Shown: in pieces, positions 6,423 through 10,589 of the stretch
How positions within the stretch are numbered: the stretch's first letter is position 1
How the letters are laid out: each line of letters opens with the position of its first letter
Program-made: the position numbers and the translations under genes
Assembly (NCBI GenBank): GCA_910584435.1
Contig: CAJUAP010000010.1
Span: 68,243 to 78,831, forward strand
Origin: an uncultured Acetatifactor sp.
Lineage (GTDB): Bacteria > Bacillota > Clostridia > Lachnospirales > Lachnospiraceae
Length of the DNA stretch: 10,589 nucleotides
Direction of reading: 5' to 3'
The notes under the pieces: generated by a model
Seen by the model: the letters and a program-made list of their open reading frames with translations, nothing else
Database searches by the model: none
Told to the model about the DNA's origin: nothing

Positions 6423-6492
6423 CTATTTAGAGTTCCGTCTCTTCACTACAGCCCCCTTGCGATGGCTTCCGTTACGAGACTGTTTTAAATTT
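6423..6492 (-). repeat. Palindromic element, subfamily 1, copy A (inner hairpin deleted)
   Basis: This 70-bp copy keeps the shared ends (AGTTCCGTC near 6431 and GACTGTTTTAAATTT from 6478) but lacks about 47 bp, the whole inner hairpin, between GCCCCCTT and GGCTTCC. Its outer bases still pair (GTCTC/GAGAC). It abuts the purF ribosome binding site. Confidence 0.85.
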
Positions 6493-6609
6493 CTTATTTA
6501 GAGTTCCGTCTCTCCACTACAGCCCCCTTATGGGGGAGAAATTTTCAGCTGCAAAGGACGCATCTGAAAATTCTCCCGGGGGCTTCCGTTACAAGACTGT
6601 TTTAAATTT
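6493..6609 (-). repeat. Palindromic element, subfamily 1, copy B (full length)
   Basis: This full 117-bp unit is bounded by CTTATTTAGAGTTCCGTC and GACTGTTTTAAATTT. Its inner stem is GGGAGAAATTTTCAG with CTGAAAATTCTCCC around a 15-base loop. The outer parts pair as GCCCCC/GGGGGC and GTCT/AGAC. CCCCC can alternatively pair with the adjacent GGGGG across a TTAT loop, so two exclusive folds exist. Confidence 0.92.
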
Positions 6610-6720
6610 CTTATTTAGAGTTCCGTCTCTCCACTACAGCCCCCTTATGGGGGAGAAATTTTCAGCTGCAAAGGACGCATCTGAAAATTTTCCCGGGGGC
6701 TTCCGTTACAAGACTGTTTT
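6610..6720 (-). repeat. Palindromic element, subfamily 1, copy C (full length)
   Basis: This copy is almost identical to copy B across 111 bp and differs in the inner stem (TTTTCCC for TTCTCCC). It ends at GACTGTTTT, without the AAATTT tail, 29 bp after the purB stop. The 117-bp period is a multiple of three, so one plus-strand frame stays open through copies B and C (about 6530-6760), but no ribosome binding site or family similarity supports that frame as a gene. Confidence 0.92.
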
Positions 6721-6749
6721 CCGCAGCAGTTCATATACACCCATTTACT

Positions 6750-8201
6750 CTATACATTAATCTCTGCCGTCATGCCCAGTAATTCTTTATTTTCCTCCAA
6801 GACCGGATTTATGACATTGTGAAGGAATGCCTCCACCTGTTCCTTTGAGCGCCCTACATACCGGGCCGGATCCATGGTTTTCTGCAGATCTTCCAATGTC
6901 ATGGGGAATGCCTTATCCTCAGCAATCAGCTCAAGCAGGTTATTCTCTTTCCCCTCTACCTTCACATTCCGTCCGGCTTCCATGGAAAGCTCGCGGATAC
7001 GCTCATGAAGTTCCTGGCGGTTGCCCCCCATTTTCACCGCATCCATCATAATATTTTCCGTCGCCATAAACGGCAGTTCACTCATCAGACGCTTTTCGAT
7101 GACTTTCGGATATACTACCAGACCATCCACTACATTCAGGCACAGATCCAGTATGCCGTCCACCGCCAGAAATCCTTCCGGTATGGACAAGCGTTTATTG
7201 GCGGAATCATCCAGGGTTCTCTCAAACCACTGCGCGGCGGAAGTAATCGCCGGATTCAGTGCATCAATCATCACATACCGGGCTAAAGAAGCAATCCGCT
7301 CGCTGCGCATGGGATTTCGCTTATACGCCATAGCCGATGAACCAATCTGGCTCTTCTCAAAAGGTTCTTCCACTTCTTTCAAATGCTGCAGCAGCCGGAT
7401 ATCATTGCTCATCTTATGGGCAGAAGCTGCAATACCGGCCAGCACATTTGCCACTCTGGTATCTGTTTTTCTTGAGTAAGTCTGTCCTGACACCGGGACA
7501 CACTCGCGAAATCCCATCTTAGCCGCAATCATGGGATCTATCTTATCAATTGTCTCCTGATCTCCGTCAAAAAGCTCCAGGAAAGAAGCCTGTGTACCGG
7601 TAGTGCCCTTGGAACCCAGTAATTTCATTCCTCCCAGCACATAATCCAAATCTTCCAGGTCAAGATAGAATTCCTGCATCCAGAGAGCTGCACGCTTTCC
7701 CACCGTGGTAGGCTGCGCCGGTTGAAAATGAGTGAAGGCAAGGGTCGGCTGTGCCTTATACTTATCCGCAAATCCGGAAAGCCTGGCCAGCACATTGACC
7801 AGCTTTTTCTTAACCAGTTTCAATGCTTCCGTCATTACAATAATATCCGTATTATCACCCACATAACAGGAAGTCGCACCCAGATGAATGATTCCGGCTG
7901 CTTTCGGGCACTGCTGTCCATAGGCATATACATGACTCATGACATCATGGCGCACCTCTTTTTCCCTTGCCCTTGCCACCTCATAGTTAATATCATCGGC
8001 ATGGGATTTCAATTCCTCTATCTGCTCATCGGTAATCACCGGTTTACCATTCTGGCTTAAGCCAAGTTCTTTTTCCGTCTCCGCAAGCGCAATCCACAGC
8101 TTCCGCCAGGTACGAAATTTCATATCCTGAGAAAAAATGTACTGCATCTGCGGACTTGCATAACGCTCTGATAACGGACTTACATATCTGTCTGTATTCA
8201 T
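6750..8201 (-). CDS. purB: Adenylosuccinate lyase
   Basis: PurB acts twice in purine synthesis, splitting fumarate from SAICAR (the PurC product) and from adenylosuccinate to give AMP. The 483-residue protein is of the long form, closer to animal enzymes than to the ~430-residue bacterial type. Visible are the start TDRYVSPLSERYAS, HLGATSCYVGDNTDI (106-120), the catalytic His region THFQPAQPTTVGKR (157-170, H158) and the fumarase/aspartase superfamily signature GSSAMAYKRNPMRSERI (287-303) with catalytic Ser289. The signature has Ala292 where Pro is usual (SSAMPYKRNP), a mild variant. The enzyme is expected to be a cytoplasmic homotetramer. The ATG at 8201 is the only sensible start; GAGAG lies 6 bases upstream. 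A strong promoter lies 41-69 bases upstream. It is first of a likely purB-purF-plsC operon. Confidence 0.96.
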   Translation of the reverse strand: MNTDRYVSPLSERYASPQMQYIFSQDMKFRTWRKLWIALAETEKELGLSQNGKPVITDEQIEELKSHADDINYEVARAREKEVRHDVMSHVYAYGQQCPKAAGIIHLGATSCYVGDNTDIIVMTEALKLVKKKLVNVLARLSGFADKYKAQPTLAFTHFQPAQPTTVGKRAALWMQEFYLDLEDLDYVLGGMKLLGSKGTTGTQASFLELFDGDQETIDKIDPMIAAKMGFRECVPVSGQTYSRKTDTRVANVLAGIAASAHKMSNDIRLLQHLKEVEEPFEKSQIGSSAMAYKRNPMRSERIASLARYVMIDALNPAITSAAQWFERTLDDSANKRLSIPEGFLAVDGILDLCLNVVDGLVVYPKVIEKRLMSELPFMATENIMMDAVKMGGNRQELHERIRELSMEAGRNVKVEGKENNLLELIAEDKAFPMTLEDLQKTMDPARYVGRSKEQVEAFLHNVINPVLEENKELLGMTAEINV

Positions 8202-8241
8202 TCCTTACTCTCACTTTCTTTTATGAAAAACCAACGCAATT

Positions 8242-8270
8242 ATCATATCCTACATAAAGCCATAAGTCAA
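8242..8270 (-). promoter_or_regulatory. Promoter of the purB operon
   Basis: On the minus strand TTGACT (8270-8265) and TATGAT (8247-8242) are 17 bases apart. Transcription would start near 8235, giving a leader of about 34 nt. No operator was recognised. Confidence 0.8.
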
Positions 8271-8282
8271 TAGACAAGTCCC

Positions 8283-8323
8283 AACTGTCACCATAACAGT
8301 CCGTTCACCGCAACAGTTCGGAC
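8283..8323. other. Competing short inverted repeats upstream of purB
   Basis: ACTGT (8284-8288) can pair with ACAGT (8296-8300), or AACTGT with ACAGTT (8313-8318), while GTCCG (8299-8303) can pair with CGGAC (8319-8323). These lie between the stop of the upstream gene and the purB promoter. They could form a weak transcript end for the upstream operon, but no T-run follows on the minus strand. Confidence 0.3.
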
Positions 8324-8353
8324 AGCCCCTGCCGCAAGGCGTTTTCATGCGTA

Positions 8354-9511
8354 TCATCTCTGTTCCATCATAATCATAATCTCCTGTGCATAGGAGGGAT
8401 ACTTATCAGCAATATCCTTAATCTCCTCTATGGCTGTGTCCGCAACACCTGTATTGTAATCCATCTGTTTACGCAATGCCTGTCTGCGCACAATTAAGTC
8501 ATGACGTATTTCCACCATCTCCCTCTTGTCCAGCAGCGCTGCCGGCTGCCCAATCCAACGCTCCGGACTTGCCACACGATAATTGGACATTTTGTCTATT
8601 AACTGTTTCTGGTAGTATTCTGTCTTTGCTTCCGCCTCTGCATGCTGTCTCCGCTCCTCCTTTTCCTCCTGATACTGTCCCCATAATTTTTCAAGGGAAG
8701 CTGCATTTTTCGTACCATATTTCACACAGAGATAGTTGTTCAGATTTCTATTGTTGACATATCGTATCTTCACCTTATTTTGAAGCTGGATCAGTTTGTT
8801 GACAGACCTTTCCACACGTCCAAGCTCCCTGTCTCCGTCCGTATATTTCACCCAGGACCAGGTCAGCGCCACTGCCACTGCTGCCACTGCCAGCAGATAT
8901 CCCACCCTGGTATTCATTTCCAGAAAAAACTGAAGCGCCAGCAGCATAAGCATACACAGGCAAAAGGCCGATATGAAAATCATTACCATTCCCCGCAGAT
9001 TGTTCAGCAGCGCATCCAGTTCCTGTCTGCGGTATTCATAGGCATGGCGCTCCCTGTCCAGCCGCTGCATATCCTGCTTTACCTTTTCCCCATAGCTCTC
9101 GCACTCCTTCAGCTTCGCTATCCCCTCCTGCACCTCGTCCGCCTGCTTGCGGATACGGTAGAAATCACTGTCTGCCATTCGGTTTTTCCTGCTCTGATAC
9201 CGCTGTTTTTCCTGTTCCAGCGACACAAGCCGCCGCGCAATGTTATTCAGCCCCTCCCGCTCTTCCTCCGGCAGCGCTTCGATTTCTTCTATATCCGTCA
9301 GGTAGGAGGTTACCACAGAATATTCTCCTGTCAGCAGATTCAGCTCCCTTTTCGCTTCCTCCATCTGTTCCATGCAATTCTTAATATATTCATACCGCTG
9401 CTCCTGGTCGCGGAAGTTCACATCGTCTCTATCATATACAATGCTCTCCCAATCATCCGCCTGTGCTGCATTTCGCCGCTTCTTCCGAAAAAAATTAGAA
9501 AACAATCCCAT
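8354..9511 (-). CDS. Hypothetical coiled-coil protein with a central two-helix membrane hairpin
   Basis: I do not recognise the family. The 385-residue protein has a short basic N-terminus (MGLFSNFFRKKRR), a long charged helical region rich in Glu, Arg and Gln that should form coiled coil (about 35-172), two hydrophobic segments at about 174-197 and 202-221, and a second charged helical region (about 228-385). With two membrane helices, both coiled-coil arms would lie on the same, probably cytoplasmic, side. There is no signal peptide and no catalytic motif. The start ATG at 9511 lies five bases after the stop of the upstream TPR-like gene, and GGGAG within that gene's last codons can serve as its ribosome binding site, so the two are translationally coupled. 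A scaffold or membrane-organising role is only a guess. Confidence 0.8.
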   Translation of the reverse strand: MGLFSNFFRKKRRNAAQADDWESIVYDRDDVNFRDQEQRYEYIKNCMEQMEEAKRELNLLTGEYSVVTSYLTDIEEIEALPEEEREGLNNIARRLVSLEQEKQRYQSRKNRMADSDFYRIRKQADEVQEGIAKLKECESYGEKVKQDMQRLDRERHAYEYRRQELDALLNNLRGMVMIFISAFCLCMLMLLALQFFLEMNTRVGYLLAVAAVAVALTWSWVKYTDGDRELGRVERSVNKLIQLQNKVKIRYVNNRNLNNYLCVKYGTKNAASLEKLWGQYQEEKEERRQHAEAEAKTEYYQKQLIDKMSNYRVASPERWIGQPAALLDKREMVEIRHDLIVRRQALRKQMDYNTGVADTAIEEIKDIADKYPSYAQEIMIMMEQR

Positions 9512-9516
9512 TCCTC

Positions 9517-10368
9517 TTATACTCCCACTGTACTGCGATAACTATCCTTCAGCGCCTGTATCAGACGCTCACTTTCTTCCAGGTATTTCTGCCTGTCTCT
9601 CACCCGCAATTCCTGTCTGCTGTTTAACCTTAAATAATCCGGCTGCTGTTTCCATTCCGTAACTGCCTGTTCAAATCTATTCTCCAATTCCATACTGTCG
9701 GTATGCAGTACTCCATGCTCCGCCACCAGATCGATATATTCCTTCTCCTTCAGCTGCATACGCATAGCTGCCAGATAATCCACATAACTGCCGTTCCCCG
9801 CCTCCAATTCACATGCCTTCAGAAAACACTCCGCAGCATTATCATAACGCATCAGCCCTGCAAATGCTACTCCCTTATTGTGCCAGATTGCCGCCAGACA
9901 GCTTACGGCAGGCAGCGGCTTGCCTTCTGCATCCTGCTCCTGCCATTTCTGCAGCAATGCATCATAGTTCTTCAATGCCAGGGGATACATTTTCTTCCTG
10001 ACCAGGTGATCAATTTGAGACTTACGCCTCTCTATAGCGCTTAATCCCGCCGCCTGCTTCAATACCTGCTCTACCTCACGTATGACTTCATTATCGTAAA
10101 GCCCCACATACTGCAGAATCATCACTGCAAAGGAACTAAGCGACCCCTGCTTGTGCACAAGTGGATACAATGCTCTGGCAAGATCTCGCAGCCCGCATTC
10201 CCGTTCAATCCAATCTAACAGCCCATCATTTAAAAAAGTCAGATCCAGCAGGAAGGCATCTTCCCTGATGCAATAGCAAAGCTCCTCCATACAATAGACG
10301 CTTCGCTCAATCCCCGGCACATAATATGGTGTTTTTGCATATTCTCCCACACTGACGCTGATTCGCAT
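9517..10368 (-). CDS. Hypothetical TPR-like helical protein
   Basis: This 283-residue protein is predicted soluble and mostly helical, with no signal peptide. Two segments fit the tetratricopeptide pattern: about 118-145 (HLVRKKMYPLALKNYDALLQ) and, more clearly, about 160-193 (IWHNKGVAFAGLMRYDNAAE, then CFLKACELEAGN). The N-terminal 100 residues (YYVPGIERSVYCMEELCYCI) match nothing I know. TPR proteins usually mediate protein contacts, so partnership with the coupled membrane coiled-coil protein downstream is a reasonable inference. The start is ATG 10368, nine bases after AGGAGG. Two other ATGs lie between (10372 and 10376), in other frames: the one at 10372 opens only a very short frame. 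At least two palindromic elements lie directly upstream. Confidence 0.75.
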   Translation of the reverse strand: MRISVSVGEYAKTPYYVPGIERSVYCMEELCYCIREDAFLLDLTFLNDGLLDWIERECGLRDLARALYPLVHKQGSLSSFAVMILQYVGLYDNEVIREVEQVLKQAAGLSAIERRKSQIDHLVRKKMYPLALKNYDALLQKWQEQDAEGKPLPAVSCLAAIWHNKGVAFAGLMRYDNAAECFLKACELEAGNGSYVDYLAAMRMQLKEKEYIDLVAEHGVLHTDSMELENRFEQAVTEWKQQPDYLRLNSRQELRVRDRQKYLEESERLIQALKDSYRSTVGV

Positions 10369-10392
10369 TCATACATGCCTCCTTTCTTATTA

Positions 10393-10504
10393 TAAGTTCC
10401 GTCACGAAGCGTATGTACACTTTTCCATGGGAGAATTTCCAGCTGTAAAGAGCACATCTGTAAATCCTCCCGGTACATTCGCTTCGTGACTGTTTCATTT
10501 ATTT
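10393..10504 (-). repeat. Palindromic element, subfamily 2, copy 1 (full length)
   Basis: This 112-bp unit has an almost perfect outer stem: GTCACGAAGCGTATGTAC (10401-10418) pairs with GTACATTCGCTTCGTGAC (10473-10490) except for one T-T mismatch. The inner stem is GGGAG-ATTT-CAG with CTG-AAAT-CTCCC, interrupted by two mismatches. The flanks AAGTTCCGTC and GACTGTTT and the core CAGCTGTAAAG...CATCTG match subfamily 1. It lies about 14 bp upstream of the AGGAGG of the TPR-like gene, in the same orientation to that gene as the purB-purF array has to purF. Confidence 0.92.
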
Positions 10505-10589
10505 TAAGTTCCGTCTCGAAGCGTATGTACACTCTTCCATGGGAGAATTTCCAGCTGTAAAGAGCACATCTGTAAATCCTCCCGGTACA
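10505..10589 (-). repeat. Palindromic element, subfamily 2, copy 2 (cut by window edge)
   Basis: The first 85 bp of a second unit follow at a period of 112 bp and are nearly identical to copy 1. Differences include GTCTCGAAG in place of GTCACGAAG in the left arm. The right arm lies outside the window, and further copies may follow. Confidence 0.88.

Larger units (their letters stand above)
6414..6749. other. Spacer between purB and the PurF-like gene, filled by repeats
   Basis: Nearly all of this 336-bp gap is occupied by three tandem copies of one palindromic element (6423-6720). The only remaining parts are about 9 bp carrying the purF ribosome binding site (AGGAGG) and about 29 bp after the purB stop. 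I saw no convincing promoter for purF here on the minus strand, which favours cotranscription from the purB promoter. Confidence 0.7.

Noticed and set aside
10389..10394. TATAAT on the minus strand just before the TPR-like gene
   Set aside because: No -35 element lies 16-19 bases upstream and the AGGAGG starts only a few bases later, leaving almost no leader; it is probably part of the element flank.

Overview
The window looks like a chromosomal segment of a Clostridia bacterium, most likely a Lachnospiraceae gut commensal. The reasons are the long (yeast/animal-like) forms of PurC and PurB, a PurF-like protein starting MGGFFG, a TraX-family remnant, a short LytTR regulator, moderate GC, and AGGAGG-type ribosome binding sites. 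Taxonomy is inferred from family resemblance only; no search was possible.

Left part (1-2605, all minus strand). A bacteriohemerythrin / CheX-like / receiver fusion gene (1238-2605) ends at a clear intrinsic terminator (1144-1186). Next is a decayed TraX-family remnant (777-1136). A good promoter (768-796), overlapping the remnant's tail, then drives a small LytTR regulator (157-621). The stop codon of that regulator sits in a strong SD/TAA/GTG/ATG junction with a coupled gene (153 leftward, off the edge). Its first 51 codons are a 45-bp (15-codon) tandem repeat.

Centre (2606-8270). A 580-bp divergent intergenic region holds a minus-strand promoter for the hemerythrin fusion and a long, potentially structured plus-strand leader in front of purC (SAICAR synthetase). 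purC converges on a minus-strand operon purB - purF-like - plsC, and one bidirectional hairpin terminator, overlapping the plsC stop codon, serves both sides. purB has a clear promoter (TTGACT-17-TATGAT). The PurF-like protein keeps the phosphoribosyltransferase and Fe-S cysteine sites but has Gly where the catalytic N-terminal Cys of the glutaminase should be. Three purine-synthesis genes thus cluster here with one phospholipid acyltransferase.

Right part (8354-10589, minus strand). Two tightly coupled genes of unknown function encode a TPR-like soluble protein and a coiled-coil / two-TM / coiled-coil protein.

Most unusual non-coding feature: a family of ~112-117-bp imperfect palindromes in tandem, three copies (one lacking its inner hairpin) between purB and purF and at least two in front of the TPR-like gene. 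The two sets share termini and core but have different outer stems, and both lie in the same orientation just upstream of a gene's ribosome binding site.
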